From assembly GCF_900116405.1 (NCBI RefSeq), contig NZ_FPAQ01000032.1, forward strand, positions 1 to 40,334: a stretch of DNA of 40,334 bases, written 5' to 3'. The position numbers were made by a program, and so were the translations under genes. Origin of the DNA: Halomonas saccharevitans. GTDB lineage: Bacteria; Pseudomonadota; Gammaproteobacteria; Pseudomonadales; Halomonadaceae. The notes under the pieces were generated by a model. That model was not told where the DNA came from. It searched no databases and saw only the letters and a list, made by a program, of their open reading frames with translations. Positions within the stretch are counted from its first letter, which is position 1; each line of letters opens with the position of its first letter. Positions 1 to 11,476 of this stretch are shown here, piece by piece.

Positions 1-235
1 ATTCACGAGCCGCGATCAGCACCTCTTCCTGTTCGGGCGTGAGCGTGGCCAGCAGGTTGTGCCGCGTGTGCGGTCGGTCGTGGACATCGTCACGGTACCG
101 CCAACGCCGGATAGTCGCGGTGGCGACGCCGTATTGGCGGGCCAACTCGCTATCCGTGATGCTAGAGGGGGCTGCCTGGATCTCGGCACGGATCTTCGGT
201 GTCGTCGTAGCCTGCTTATGCAGCTTGATGTCCAT
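1..235 (-). CDS. IS481-family transposase, N-terminal part only
   Basis: The reading frame starts with ATG at 235 and runs off the left edge after about 78 codons. The protein begins MDIKLHKQATTTPKIRAEIQ and continues with a helix-turn-helix segment (SELARQYGVATATIRRWRYR), then HDRPHTRHNLLATLTPEQEE. This is the standard start of IS481-type transposases: a DNA-binding domain ahead of the DDE catalytic core. The catalytic core is not in the window, so whether the element is active cannot be judged. An identical ATG and leader sit at the right end of the window. Confidence 0.85.
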   Translation of the reverse strand, partial: MDIKLHKQATTTPKIRAEIQAAPSSITDSELARQYGVATATIRRWRYRDDVHDRPHTRHNLLATLTPEQEEVLIAARE

Positions 236-326
236 GAACCTGCTCCCGAATGAATTGCTGTAGAAGCTCTCTGGCTGCTAGCAGAGGATAACTTCTATAG
301 GCGATCTGATCATCCGGGATCCTACA
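1..326 (-). mobile_element. IS481-like insertion sequence, partial (left copy)
   Basis: This is the end of an insertion sequence cut off by the window edge. It holds the 5' part of a transposase gene reading leftward, a 91 bp non-coding leader, and a terminus whose outward-facing tip reads TGTAGGATCCCGG on the minus strand. The inner boundary at 326 is set by comparison with the right end of the window: 232-326 is identical base for base, in inverted orientation, to 40240-40334, and identity stops at 326/40240. Ends starting with TGT are usual for the IS481 family. The other end and any target duplication lie outside the window. Confidence 0.85.
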
Positions 327-620
327 TTTAAGCGTTGAGTGAATGCTCGTGCATCATAAGGGGGAAAGCGAAGCGAAAACGCCAGGCGGCGATAATGTGT
401 TATCTTTTAATGTAATCATTGCTAATTAATTAGTGGTCGGTGTTGTTGATGCAGCTGGACCAGGCGCTTGAGCGCGCTGGGCGGAATGCGCGCAGGTAGG
501 CGAGATGGCCGCATGGTCGTTCTATCGACGACGGGCCGATGAGGAGAGGTCGCACCGGACGCTTCCTGGTGCACGGGGGTGCGGCGGGGTGCACCGAGTC
601 GGAGCATCCCCGCCGGCGCG
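327..620. other. gene-free segment between IS and ferredoxin gene, AT-rich at its left
   Basis: No convincing gene was found here. Bases 327-440 are clearly richer in A and T than the rest of the window and contain a 12 bp palindrome (ctaattaattag, 422-433) and a short stem gataa/ttatc followed by TTTT (391-408). From about 440 the composition returns to GC-rich. A 61-codon open frame on the minus strand (422-607) has arginine- and proline-rich content typical of non-coding frames at this GC. An inverted repeat ggtgcac/gtgcacc (568-574, 589-595) lies downstream of the ferredoxin gene, but without a T-run. The AT-rich part may be a foreign remnant next to the IS or a control region. Confidence 0.5.
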
Positions 621-3327
<2,707 letters not shown>

Positions 3328-3379
3328 GCCGGGTTCCTCGTTGTGCGGTTGATGTCGTGGCTGCAATGCTAGACCGTCG

Positions 3380-3388
3380 ATGATAGCA
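3380..3388 (-). promoter_or_regulatory. probable extended -10 promoter of fabY-coaD-fdx
   Basis: On the minus strand this reads TGCTATCAT, an extended -10 element (TGn followed by TATCAT). Transcription would begin near 3373. That leaves room for the ribosome site of the TTG at 3327 but almost no leader for the TTG at 3366, which supports the shorter protein. No good -35 is seen. Confidence 0.4.
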
Positions 3389-3460
3389 CCCGGCCCGCGG
3401 TGGCGTCATGCCGGCGCCCCTGCGCCCGGGGCGATCGCGCATGGATCTGTCGCACGCGGC

Positions 3461-3469
3461 TGGTAGAAT
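3461..3469 (+). promoter_or_regulatory. probable extended -10 promoter of the TrmB-like gene
   Basis: The sequence TGGTAGAAT is an extended -10 element about 33 bases before the ATG at 3502. No clear -35 is present. Together with the element at 3380-3388 it would make 3328-3501 a divergent promoter region. Confidence 0.4.
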
Positions 3470-3501
3470 ACGCCGCCCTTTTCGCCCCCGAGCCCGCCGC
3501 C

Positions 3502-4191
3502 ATGACCGCCCGTTCGCGATCCATCGAAAGCCGCCAGACCGGCCCCCACGACGACCTCTCCCGCCGCGTGGCCCGCGCCCTGGCGCACCCTCTGCGCAAG
3601 CCGTTCGCCACGCACACCCGCGAGGCCTTCGCCGCGGCGCAGGCGTGGCTCGGCGAGCGCGGCGAGGCGCCGCTGATCCTCGACGCGGGCTGCGGGGTGG
3701 GGCTCTCGACCCGGCGGCTGGCCGCGCGTTTCCCCGACTGCTCGGTGCTCGGCGTGGATCGCAGCGCCGATCGCCTCTCCCGTGATCACGGCCGGCTGCC
3801 GGACAACGCCCTGCTGGTGCGCGCCGACCTGGTGGACTTCTGGCGCCTGGCCCTGAACGCCGACTGGCGCCCGCAGCGCCACTACCTGCTCTACCCCAAC
3901 CCCTATCCCAAGGCCGCGCACCTCAAGATGCGCTGGCAGGGACACCCGGTACTGCCGGCGATCCTGGCGCTGGGCGGTCGGCTGGAGCTGCGCTCCAACT
4001 GGCGGATCTATGTCGAGGAGTTCGCCCTCGCGGTGACCCAGGCCACCGGGGTGGCCGCCGCGGCCGAGCCCTTCGCGCCGGGGCCCGACTACCTGACGCC
4101 CTTCGAGCAGAAGTACCATGCCAGCGGCCAGGCGCTGTGGCGGCTGGTGGTCGAGCTGCCCCATGCGCCCGAGCTGGTGCCCGCCGGCTGA
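3502..4191 (+). CDS. TrmB-like SAM-dependent methyltransferase
   Basis: A 229-residue methyltransferase. The SAM-binding motif I is LDAGCGVGLSTRRLA, followed by the acidic end of the next strand in VLGVDRSADRL. A later LYPNPYPKAAHLKMRWQGHP occupies the place of the PDPWxKxRHxKRR segment of TrmB, the tRNA guanine-N7 methyltransferase, but with several changed positions. A C-terminal YLTPFEQKYHASGQ also fits the TrmB fold (TKFExr-like). It is best called a TrmB paralogue whose substrate may differ; a standard trmB would be expected elsewhere in the genome. The ATG at 3502 gives the family start; upstream in-frame codons lie in the promoter region. It converges with the LysR gene, only five bases apart. 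Confidence 0.75.
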   Translation: MTARSRSIESRQTGPHDDLSRRVARALAHPLRKPFATHTREAFAAAQAWLGERGEAPLILDAGCGVGLSTRRLAARFPDCSVLGVDRSADRLSRDHGRLPDNALLVRADLVDFWRLALNADWRPQRHYLLYPNPYPKAAHLKMRWQGHPVLPAILALGGRLELRSNWRIYVEEFALAVTQATGVAAAAEPFAPGPDYLTPFEQKYHASGQALWRLVVELPHAPELVPAG

Positions 4192-4196
4192 GGGCG

Positions 4197-5096
4197 TCAG
4201 CGCGCTCGCCGATCGCGGAAGCGCTCACCGAGGGTATGGCGTAGCCAGCGGGCGATGGGCCCGTCGGCGCCGTCGCGCCGCGACACCGTCTCTACCTCGA
4301 TGACCGGCGCCATGCCGAGCCCTTCGCCTCTGAGCTCCACCAGGTCGTCGCGAAAGGGCGGGTAGCGGGCGATATGGCGTGGCACCAGCGCCCAGCCCAG
4401 CCCCCGGGTGGCGAGCTCGGCCATGGAATAGAAGCTGTTGAGCCGCCAGAACTGCGCCGCTAGTGGCGCCCGGCGGTCGTCCTCCCCCCTTGATGCGATC
4501 AGCAGCTGGCGATGGGCGGCGAGGTCGCCGACGGTCGGTGAGGAGAGCGCGGCCAGCGGGTGGTGGCGGGCGACCACCAGCGCCTGCTGCAGGTGGGCGA
4601 TGCGGATGCCCTCCAGCACCGGGCCCTGGCCCTGCTGGCGCAGCAGGATGCCGAGATCGGCGGTGCGATCCTCCACCCAGCCGGCGATGTCGCCCTGGGC
4701 GCCGTAGAGCAGGGTCAGCTGCAGGGCGGGGTAGTGGCGCGCCAGCGCCTCCAGGGTTTCGTCTACCGGCGGCATCTCCACCAGGGCCTCGTCGATGGCC
4801 AGCACCAGCCGGGCCTCCTCACCCTGGGCGATGGCCCTGGCGCGGGCATCCAGCCGCTGGCACTGGCGGATCACCGCCCGGGCCTCGTGGAGCAGGGCCT
4901 CGCCGGCGGGGGTCAGGCGCGGCAGCCGGGCGCTGCGGTCGAACAGGGGGCAGTCGAGGTCGGCCTCCAGGTGGGCGATGGCGGTGCTGACCGCCGACTG
5001 AGCGCGCCCCAGGTGGCGTGCCGCCGAGGAGAAGGAGCCTCGCTCGGCGCAGGCGATGAGGATCTCCAGCTGATCGAGGCTCCAGCGCATGGGCAT
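4197..5096 (-). CDS. LysR-family transcriptional regulator
   Basis: A 299-residue LysR regulator. The N-terminal winged helix-turn-helix covers about residues 5-65 (FSSAARHLGRAQSAVSTAIA as the recognition part, then FDRSARLPRLTPAGEAL). A periplasmic-binding-protein-like effector domain follows from about residue 90. It is divergent from a PACE efflux gene. In Acinetobacter the PACE pump AceI is controlled by the divergent LysR regulator AceR, so the layout predicts that this protein senses an amphipathic amine and activates the pump genes. The start could also be two codons downstream (MRWSLDQ). Ligand specificity is not readable from sequence. Confidence 0.9.
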   Translation of the reverse strand: MPMRWSLDQLEILIACAERGSFSSAARHLGRAQSAVSTAIAHLEADLDCPLFDRSARLPRLTPAGEALLHEARAVIRQCQRLDARARAIAQGEEARLVLAIDEALVEMPPVDETLEALARHYPALQLTLLYGAQGDIAGWVEDRTADLGILLRQQGQGPVLEGIRIAHLQQALVVARHHPLAALSSPTVGDLAAHRQLLIASRGEDDRRAPLAAQFWRLNSFYSMAELATRGLGWALVPRHIARYPPFRDDLVELRGEGLGMAPVIEVETVSRRDGADGPIARWLRHTLGERFRDRRAR

Positions 5097-5135
5097 GACC
5101 TATCTGTTTTTCTGATGGTTTCCAACTCGCATCCA

Positions 5136-5150
5136 TCGCCATGATGGCGA
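5136..5150. promoter_or_regulatory. candidate LysR binding site between regulator and efflux genes
   Basis: A perfect inverted repeat, tcgccat-g-atggcga, lies 40 bases upstream of the LysR start codon and 60 bases upstream of the PACE start. Its position and symmetry suit a regulator operator, although the T-N11-A core of classical LysR boxes is only loosely matched. Confidence 0.4.
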
Positions 5151-5209
5151 GAATGGGGGCTGCCGTCGAGGCCCCGCGCCTCGGCCGTTCACGAGTTAGG
5201 AGGTGCACG

Positions 5210-5629
5210 ATGCGTTCCTGGAAAGAGCGCGTGACCCACATGGTGCTGTTCGAGGCGATCGGCCTTGCCATCGTGATTCCACTGAGCAGCGTGCTCAGCG
5301 GCCACGATGCCGGGGCCATCGGCGTCATGGCGGTGGGGCTCGCCAGCGCCGCGATGCTCTGGAACCTGGTCTGGAACCGGCTGTTCGATATCTGGGTGCC
5401 GACCCGGCGGCGCAGCCTGGTACAGCGCATTGCCCAGGCGCTGGGCTTCGAGCTGGGCCTGCTCATCGCCACCCTGCCGGTGGTGGCCTGGTGGCTCGAG
5501 ATAGGGCTGGTCGAGGCCTTCTGGCTGGATCTTGGCTTCATGCTGTTCTTCCTGGTCTATGCCCTGTTCTTCAACACGGCGTTCGATCGCGTGATGCGCC
5601 GCCGGCTGGCGCGCCGGGAGGCCATATGA
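5210..5629 (+). CDS. PACE-family multidrug efflux transporter (AceI-like)
   Basis: A 139-residue inner-membrane protein with four membrane helices, made of two bacterial transmembrane pairs. PACE proteins export biocides such as chlorhexidine and short diamines using the proton gradient. The family motifs are visible: VLFEAIGL in helix 1 with glutamate at residue 15, the same position as the essential Glu15 of AceI; AAMLWNLVWNRLFD in helix 2; LGFELGLL in helix 3; and LDLGFMLFFLVYALFFNTAFD-like sequence in helix 4. The ATG at 5210 is chosen for its strong taggaggtg ribosome site; upstream in-frame ATGs lie in the regulatory region. Its stop overlaps the next start as ATGA. Confidence 0.92.
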   Translation: MRSWKERVTHMVLFEAIGLAIVIPLSSVLSGHDAGAIGVMAVGLASAAMLWNLVWNRLFDIWVPTRRRSLVQRIAQALGFELGLLIATLPVVAWWLEIGLVEAFWLDLGFMLFFLVYALFFNTAFDRVMRRRLARREAI

Positions 5630-5955
5630 CCTATCTCTATCTGGCGCTCGCCATCATCGCCGAGGTGGTCGCCACCAGCGCGCTGAAGTCCTCGGCCGGC
5701 TTCACTCGCCTGTGGCCCAGCGTGGTGGTGATGGTCGGCTACGGGCTGGCCTTCTACCTGCTCGCCCTGGTGCTGAAGACCCTGCCGGTGGGCATCGCCT
5801 ACGCCTTCTGGGCGGGGCTCGGCATCGTGCTGGTGACCCTGGTGGGCATCCTGGTCTACGGCGAGAAGCCGGACCTGCCGGCGCTGCTGGGCCTTACGAT
5901 GATCGTGGGTGGCGTGGTGGTGATTCAGGTGTTCTCTTCCGTCGCGTCCCATTAA
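5626..5955 (+). CDS. SMR-family multidrug efflux protein (EmrE-like)
   Basis: A 109-residue small multidrug resistance transporter with four predicted helices. These act as dimers exchanging protons for cationic compounds or, in the Gdx branch, guanidinium. The essential membrane glutamate is in LALAIIAEVVATSALK (residue 13, matching Glu14 of EmrE), and GIAYAFWAGLGIV carries the conserved Tyr/Trp region. LKSSAGFTRLWPS and YAFWAG favour the EmrE/Qac drug-export branch over Gdx. Its ATG overlaps the stop of the PACE gene by four bases, so the two are translationally coupled and probably share control by the divergent LysR regulator. Confidence 0.93.
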   Translation: MTYLYLALAIIAEVVATSALKSSAGFTRLWPSVVVMVGYGLAFYLLALVLKTLPVGIAYAFWAGLGIVLVTLVGILVYGEKPDLPALLGLTMIVGGVVVIQVFSSVASH

Positions 5956-5986
5956 GCTTGGGCCTTCGGTGATTTCTGGAGGTCCC

Positions 5987-7420
5987 ATGTTCCATCGCCC
6001 GCTCTACGGCGCACTGTTGATGCTGCTACCGCTGCTCGCCGAGGCGAGCGGTTTCTCGCGCCTCGCCGAGCTCACCGACCAGGGCTTCCTGGTCGGCGCC
6101 GAGGCACGGCTGCTCGGCGGCGGCGAGCGCCTGGGGGCCATCGAGCCCGAGCGTCAGCTCTCACCGGCCTCGGTCTCCAAGGTTTACGTGGCGGCGGCGG
6201 CGCTGGCGCGCTTCGGCCCCCAGCACCGCTTCACCAGCCGGCTGGTGAGCACGGTCGAGCCCGATGCCGAGGGCGTGCTTAAGGGCGATCTGGTCTTCGA
6301 CGGCGGCGGCGATCCCGCCCTGACCAGCGAGGACCTGTGGCGGCTGGTGCAGCGCCTTTATCAGGCCGGGGTGCGGCGCGTCGACGGTCGGCTGGTGATC
6401 AGCCAGTGGCGCTTCGGGCCGGTCGAGTGCCTGACCACCGATCGCTGCGAGGCGCGAGAGCGGGTCGACAACGCCTACAGCGCGCTCCTCTCTTCGGCCG
6501 GGGTCAACTTCGGCAGCTGGTGCGTCGCCGTGGCGCCGGCCGCCACGGCCGGGCAGTCGGCGCGCATCGACAGCTGCGACAGCCAGGCGCCGATCGTCGA
6601 GATCGACAACCGCGTCCAGACCCTGCCGGACGACAGCGGCACCGAGCTCAACGCCGAGCGGATTCAGCGCGACGGCAACGACGTCATGGTGCTCAGCGGA
6701 CAGGTCTCCACCAATGCCCGGCCACGCCAGATCTACCGGGCGAGCTCCGATCCGGCGTGGCAGACCGCCCACACCCTGCGGGCGATGCTCGAGCAGGCTG
6801 GCATCACCCTTGGTGACGGCGTGGCGGTGGCGGCCACCGAGCCGCCGGCTTCGGCCCGACAGCTGGCCGCGGTGGACGGCGAGCCGCTGCAGGAGCTGCT
6901 GCTGCGCACCCTCAACTACTCCAACAACTTCATGGCCGACGTGCTGACCCTGAGCCTGGTTGAGACGCCGCGGGTGAGCCTTTCGCAGGGCGGCGCGGCG
7001 CTGGAGGCCTTCGTGGCCGGTATTCCCGACCATGGCCCCGTCACCCTGCGCAGCGGCAGCGGCCTGACGCCTGAGAATCGCACCTCGGCCGCCGGGGTGA
7101 CGGCCCTGCTGGAGTACATGTACCACCGCCCGTCGCTGTTCCCGAGCTTCGTCGCCGCCCTGCAGTCGCCGGGCAACGGCGTGATGCGCTTCCACCGGCG
7201 CGGCTCGGCCACCTTCCAGCATCACGTCATGCTCAAGACCGGCACCCTCAACCAGCCGGTGAGCGTGCGCGCCGTGGGCGGCTACTTCCGCACTCGCTCC
7301 GGGCAGTGGGGCGTGTTCAGCGCGCTGGTCAACGGCACCGCCACCACCCCATGGCTCGGCTGGCGTCAGGTGCTCGACCCGCTGGCCGCCGACCTGGAGG
7401 AGATGATCGATGCCCACTGA
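5987..7420 (+). CDS. dacB: D-alanyl-D-alanine carboxypeptidase/endopeptidase, PBP4
   Basis: Penicillin-binding protein 4 trims the terminal D-Ala of peptidoglycan stems and cuts peptide cross-links in the periplasm. At 477 residues it matches the usual length. An N-terminal signal peptide (FHRPLYGALLMLLPLLAEAS) is followed by the three active-site motifs: SVSK (residues 62-65), SNN in TLNYSNNFMAD, and KTG in HVMLKTGTLN. The region between SxxK and SNN holds the inserted domains typical of PBP4. The ATG at 5987 follows a tggaggt ribosome site; an in-frame GTG six codons earlier has none. The gene overlaps dgkA by 11 bases. Confidence 0.95.
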   Translation: MFHRPLYGALLMLLPLLAEASGFSRLAELTDQGFLVGAEARLLGGGERLGAIEPERQLSPASVSKVYVAAAALARFGPQHRFTSRLVSTVEPDAEGVLKGDLVFDGGGDPALTSEDLWRLVQRLYQAGVRRVDGRLVISQWRFGPVECLTTDRCEARERVDNAYSALLSSAGVNFGSWCVAVAPAATAGQSARIDSCDSQAPIVEIDNRVQTLPDDSGTELNAERIQRDGNDVMVLSGQVSTNARPRQIYRASSDPAWQTAHTLRAMLEQAGITLGDGVAVAATEPPASARQLAAVDGEPLQELLLRTLNYSNNFMADVLTLSLVETPRVSLSQGGAALEAFVAGIPDHGPVTLRSGSGLTPENRTSAAGVTALLEYMYHRPSLFPSFVAALQSPGNGVMRFHRRGSATFQHHVMLKTGTLNQPVSVRAVGGYFRTRSGQWGVFSALVNGTATTPWLGWRQVLDPLAADLEEMIDAH

Positions 7421-7811
7421 GCCCACCGGAGCGACCGACATGAAGCCTGGCTACACCGGCTGGCGTCACCTGATCCACTCGACCCGCTACTCGCTGAGGG
7501 GGCTCTCCGCGGCCTTCCGCCACGAGGCGGCGTTTCGCCAGGAGGTGGTGGCCTGCCTGCTGCTGCTGCCGCTGGCGGCGTGGATCGGCGAGAGCCCGGT
7601 GGAGTGGATCCTGCTGGCCGGCAGCTGCCTGCTGGTGCTGATCGTCGAGCTGCTCAATAGCGCCATCGAGTGCGCGGTGGATCGCATCGGCCCCGAACGC
7701 CACGAGCTTGCCGGGCGGGCCAAGGACATCGGCTCGGCGGCGGTGATGCTGGCACTCGCCCTCGCCGGGCTGACCTGGGGCCTTTTGGCCTGGCAGAAAT
7801 TCCTCGCCTGA
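7410..7811 (+). CDS. dgkA: diacylglycerol kinase
   Basis: An integral membrane kinase of 133 residues that phosphorylates diacylglycerol, returning the lipid left by periplasmic glycan synthesis to the phospholipid pathway. The signature ELLNSAIECAVDRIG is followed by HELAGRAKDIGSAAV, which together hold the active-site glutamates and metal ligands. Three membrane helices can be drawn. A GGAGGAG ribosome site inside the end of dacB supports the start at 7410 and coupled translation; an ATG at 7440 is a weaker alternative. Pairing with a cell-wall hydrolase suggests an envelope-maintenance operon. Confidence 0.94.
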   Translation: MPTEPTGATDMKPGYTGWRHLIHSTRYSLRGLSAAFRHEAAFRQEVVACLLLLPLAAWIGESPVEWILLAGSCLLVLIVELLNSAIECAVDRIGPERHELAGRAKDIGSAAVMLALALAGLTWGLLAWQKFLA

Positions 7812-7887
7812 GGCGCCGGGCCGGGTTATGGGGTGGGGCCGGCTTCGCTTATGCTGAAGGCATTCGAGAACCGGATGCGAGACGCCC

Positions 7888-10800
7888 ATGGCCCTGCCCG
7901 ACGACTTCCTGCCGCTGGATGACATTCCCGAGCCGCTGAAGGCTCCCCTGGCGCACACCCGCGAGCGGCTGGCGAGCGCGCTCGGCGAGGCCGAGAACCT
8001 GGCCGAGATGACCGGTAACGACTCCCCGCTGGAGGACTGGCTGTCGCTGTCGGACGCGCGGCGCCGGCAGCTGGCCCGGGTGCTCGCCATCTCGTCGTTC
8101 GTCGCCGATATCCTGGTGCGCGACCCCGAGTGGCTGCTGCACCTGGACGCCAACGGCGAGCTGGAGGAGCCCCCCTCGGCCGAGGCGCTGCGCCAGTGGC
8201 TCGACGAGCGGCTCGAGGCCGCCGAGGATGAGGCGGCCCTGCACGCCGCCATCCGCCGTTTTCGCCGCGCGCGCATGCTGGGCATCGTCTGGCGGGACCT
8301 GACGCGCCCGCCGGGCCTCGACATGTGGGGCACCGCAGCGGCCGTGTCGCGGCTCGCCGAGACCTGCCTGGAAGGCGCGCTCGGTTGGCTGGAGGCGCAC
8401 TTCGCGCCGCGCTGGGGGCGGCCCGCCCCACGCCGCGACGGCAGCGAGCAGCGCCTGGTGGTGCTGGGCATGGGCAAGCTCGGCGCCGGCGAGCTCAACC
8501 TCTCCTCTGACATCGACCTGATCTTTGCCTTCCCCGAGAAGGGCGAGACCGAGGGCGGGCGCAAGTCCCTGGAGCACCAGGAGTACTTCACCAAGCTCGG
8601 CCAGAAGCTGATCGGCGCCCTGGACGCCGTGACCGCCGAGGGCTTCGCCTTCCGCGTCGACATGCGGCTGCGCCCGCTGGGCGACGGCGGGCCGCTGGTA
8701 GGCGGCTTCGCCTCGCTGGCCGGCTACTACCAGGACCAGGGCCGCGAGTGGGAGCGCTACGCGATGCTCAAGGCGCGCCCGGTGGCCGGCGACCTGGAGG
8801 CCGGCGCCGAGCTGCTGGCGAGCCTGCGCCCCTTCGTCTATCGCAAGTACCTCGACTTCGGCGCCATTGAATCGCTGCGCGAGCTCAAGGCGATGATCAA
8901 CCGCGAGGTACGCCGCCGCAGCATGCAGGGCAACATCAAGCTCGGCCCCGGCGGCATCCGCGAGGTGGAGTTCGTGGTCCAGGCCTTCCAGCTGATCCGC
9001 GGCGGGCGCGACACCGAGCTGCAGGTCACCTCGCTGAAGACCGCCCTGGCGCGCCTGCCCGAGCTCGGCCTGCTGCCCCGCGAGGTGGTCGATGAGCTCA
9101 CCCCGGACTACGTCTTCCTGCGCGACCTGGAGCACGTACTGCAGGCCCTGGAGGATCGCCAGACCCAGACCCTGCCCGACGGCGACATCGACCGCGAGCG
9201 GGTGGCCCTGGCGCTGGACATGGAGGACTGGCCGGCGCTGATGGCGCGGCTCGACGAGGTGCGCGAGCGGGTGCGCCGCCACTTCGACGCCGTCATCGCC
9301 GAGCCCGAGGAGGAGGTCGAGGAGGCCGCTGAGCCCGAGGCCACCGGCGTCGCGAGCCTTGAGGAGTGGCGCGCGCTGTGGCGCGGCGAGCTGGAGGACG
9401 ACGAGGCACGCTCGCTGCTCGAGGAGGCCGGGCTCGCCGAGCCGGACGTCGCCATGCGCCGGCTGCGCACGCTGCGCCACGCCCGCGCGGTGAAGACCAT
9501 GCAGCGCATCGGCTTCGAGCGGCTCGATGCCCTGATGCCGCTGCTGCTCGACGCCGTGGCCGAGAGCGAGACCCCCGATATCGCCCTGGAGCGGGTACTG
9601 CCGCTGATCGAGGCGGTGCTGCGCCGCACCGCCTACCTGGCGTTGCTGCGCGAGAACCCGGAGGCCCTGGGGCACCTGATGAAGCTGTGCAGCGCCAGCC
9701 CCTGGATCGCCACCCAGCTCGCGCGCCATCCGATACTTCTCGACGAGCTGCTGACTCCGGAGACCCTCTACACTCCCGCCGACAAGGCGCGCCTGGCCGA
9801 CGAGCTGCGCCAGGCCCTGGGACGGATCCCCGAGGACGACGAGGAGGCCCAGCTCGAGGCGCTGCGCGTCTTCAAGCACGCCCAGGTGCTGCACGTGGCG
9901 GCCTCCGACATCGCCGGCACCCGCCACCTGATGAAGGTCAGCGACTATCTCACCTACATCGCCGAGGTGGTGCTGGAGGCGGTGCTGGTCATGGCCTGGC
10001 AGCACATGACCCGCAAGCACGGCTTCCCAGAACGTCGCGGGGGAAATCGCGGGGAAGGTCGTGAGGAGCGGCGCTGCGGAAACGCGCCGGAGTTCCTGGT
10101 CGTCGGCTACGGCAAGCTCGGCGGCATCGAGCTCGGCTACGGCTCCGACCTGGACCTCGTGTTCCTCCACGACGGCGCCACCCAGGGCAGCACCGACGGG
10201 GCGCGGCCCATCGACAACGCCGTCTTCTTCACCCGGCTCGGCCAGCGCATCATCCACCTGCTCACCGCCGTGACCCCGGCGGGCAGCCTCTACGAGGTCG
10301 ACATGCGCCTGCGGCCCTCGGGCAACTCGGGCCTGCTGGTCTCGACGCTGGACGCCTTCGCCGACTACCAGCGCGAGCAGGCCTGGACCTGGGAGCACCA
10401 GGCGCTGGTGCGGGCCCGGGTGGTGGCCGGCGACCGGGCGCTGGCCGAGCGCTTTGACACGCTGCGCGGCGAGATCCTCGGCCGCGAGCGCGACCTCGCG
10501 GCGCTGCGCGAGGAGGTGGTGAAGATGCGCCACAAGATGCGCGACCACCTGGGCACCCGGGGCCAGGGCGACGACTTCGACCTCAAGCACGACCCCGGCG
10601 GCATGGTGGATATCGAGTTCCTCTGCCAGTTCGCGGTGCTCTCCATGGGCCGCGAGACCCCCGACCTGCTGGTCTACAGCGACAACATGCGCATCCTCGA
10701 GACCCTCGAGGCAACCGGGCGGCTGTCCGCCGACGAGTGTCGGCGCCTGCGTGAGGCCTACCTGGCCTGTCGCACCGCCGCCCATCGCGCGGCCCTGACC

Positions 10801-10893
10801 GGCGAGCCGGCGCGCGGGCGCAACGCCGATTTCCAGGCGCATCGCGATGCCGTCATCGCGCTCTGGCAGCGCCTGCTCGAGCCGGCGTCCTGA
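7888..10893 (+). CDS. glnE: bifunctional glutamine synthetase adenylyltransferase/adenylyl-removing enzyme
   Basis: GlnE adds AMP to glutamine synthetase when nitrogen is plentiful and removes it when nitrogen is scarce, directed by PII. It has two nucleotidyltransferase domains. The N-terminal adenylyl-removing domain shows [20 protein letters not shown] near residue 193 and [15 protein letters not shown]. The C-terminal adenylylating domain shows [20 protein letters not shown] near residue 739 and [15 protein letters not shown]. At 1001 residues it is longer than the E. coli protein (about 946). Part of the excess is an acidic linker ([16 protein letters not shown], about residues 472-487) and an arginine/glycine-rich insert just before the second catalytic motif (about residues 713-731). 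Confidence 0.96.
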   Translation: MALPDDFLPLDDIPEPLKAPLAHTRERLASALGEAENLAEMTGNDSPLEDWLSLSDARRRQLARVLAISSFVADILVRDPEWLLHLDANGELEEPPSAEALRQWLDERLEAAEDEAALHAAIRRFRRARMLGIVWRDLTRPPGLDMWGTAAAVSRLAETCLEGALGWLEAHFAPRWGRPAPRRDGSEQRLVVLGMGKLGAGELNLSSDIDLIFAFPEKGETEGGRKSLEHQEYFTKLGQKLIGALDAVTAEGFAFRVDMRLRPLGDGGPLVGGFASLAGYYQDQGREWERYAMLKARPVAGDLEAGAELLASLRPFVYRKYLDFGAIESLRELKAMINREVRRRSMQGNIKLGPGGIREVEFVVQAFQLIRGGRDTELQVTSLKTALARLPELGLLPREVVDELTPDYVFLRDLEHVLQALEDRQTQTLPDGDIDRERVALALDMEDWPALMARLDEVRERVRRHFDAVIAEPEEEVEEAAEPEATGVASLEEWRALWRGELEDDEARSLLEEAGLAEPDVAMRRLRTLRHARAVKTMQRIGFERLDALMPLLLDAVAESETPDIALERVLPLIEAVLRRTAYLALLRENPEALGHLMKLCSASPWIATQLARHPILLDELLTPETLYTPADKARLADELRQALGRIPEDDEEAQLEALRVFKHAQVLHVAASDIAGTRHLMKVSDYLTYIAEVVLEAVLVMAWQHMTRKHGFPERRGGNRGEGREERRCGNAPEFLVVGYGKLGGIELGYGSDLDLVFLHDGATQGSTDGARPIDNAVFFTRLGQRIIHLLTAVTPAGSLYEVDMRLRPSGNSGLLVSTLDAFADYQREQAWTWEHQALVRARVVAGDRALAERFDTLRGEILGRERDLAALREEVVKMRHKMRDHLGTRGQGDDFDLKHDPGGMVDIEFLCQFAVLSMGRETPDLLVYSDNMRILETLEATGRLSADECRRLREAYLACRTAAHRAALTGEPARGRNADFQAHRDAVIALWQRLLEPAS

Positions 10894-10952
10894 TCGGATC
10901 GCTCTCAAACCGACATCCTCAAGCCGACATCACCCTCAAGGAAGGCGACGAC

Positions 10953-11384
10953 ATGCACAAGGTACTGGTCCTGCACGGCCCCAACCTCAACCTGCTCGGC
11001 ACCCGGCAGCCCGAGGTGTACGGCCACGAGACCCTCGATGACATCGACAACGGCCTCTACGAGCAGGCGGCGCTGGGCGGCTGGGAGATCGCCTGCCGGC
11101 AGAGCAACCACGAGGGCGAGCTGATCGACCTCATCCAGGCCGCGCGCCTGGACGGCACCGCGGCGATCATCATCAACCCGGCCGCCTACACCCATACCTC
11201 GGTGGCGATCCTCGATGCCCTGAACGCCTTCGACGGCCGGGTGATCGAGGTGCATCTCTCCAACGTTCACAGGCGCGAGGCCTTTCGCCACCAGTCCTAC
11301 GTCTCGCTGCGCGCCGACGGGGTGATCGCGGGACTCGGCAGCCAGGGCTACCGGGCCGCGCTGGACGCGGTGATGGCGGGGTAG
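10953..11384 (+). CDS. aroQ: 3-dehydroquinate dehydratase, type II
   Basis: This enzyme dehydrates 3-dehydroquinate to 3-dehydroshikimate in the shikimate pathway to aromatic amino acids. At 143 residues it has the standard length of the dodecameric type II family. [18 protein letters not shown] holds the flexible-loop arginine and the catalytic tyrosine. [14 protein letters not shown] binds substrate, and [18 protein letters not shown] contains the catalytic histidine. An aaggaag ribosome site precedes the start. It follows glnE by 59 bases in the same direction; a separate promoter is not obvious. Confidence 0.96.
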   Translation: MHKVLVLHGPNLNLLGTRQPEVYGHETLDDIDNGLYEQAALGGWEIACRQSNHEGELIDLIQAARLDGTAAIIINPAAYTHTSVAILDALNAFDGRVIEVHLSNVHRREAFRHQSYVSLRADGVIAGLGSQGYRAALDAVMAG

Positions 11385-11476
11385 GGCCGATGCGGCGTAC
11401 GACACATCCGTGGCGAGCGACGATCCGGCTAGTGAGGCGCGGAAAAGTGAGGAGCAGGCAGGAAAGGCGCTGGCGC

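Noticed and set aside
7849..10908. 1019-codon open frame on the minus strand opposite glnE
   Set aside because: Same cause; glnE on the plus strand has both catalytic domains, and the minus frame has no recognisable motif.
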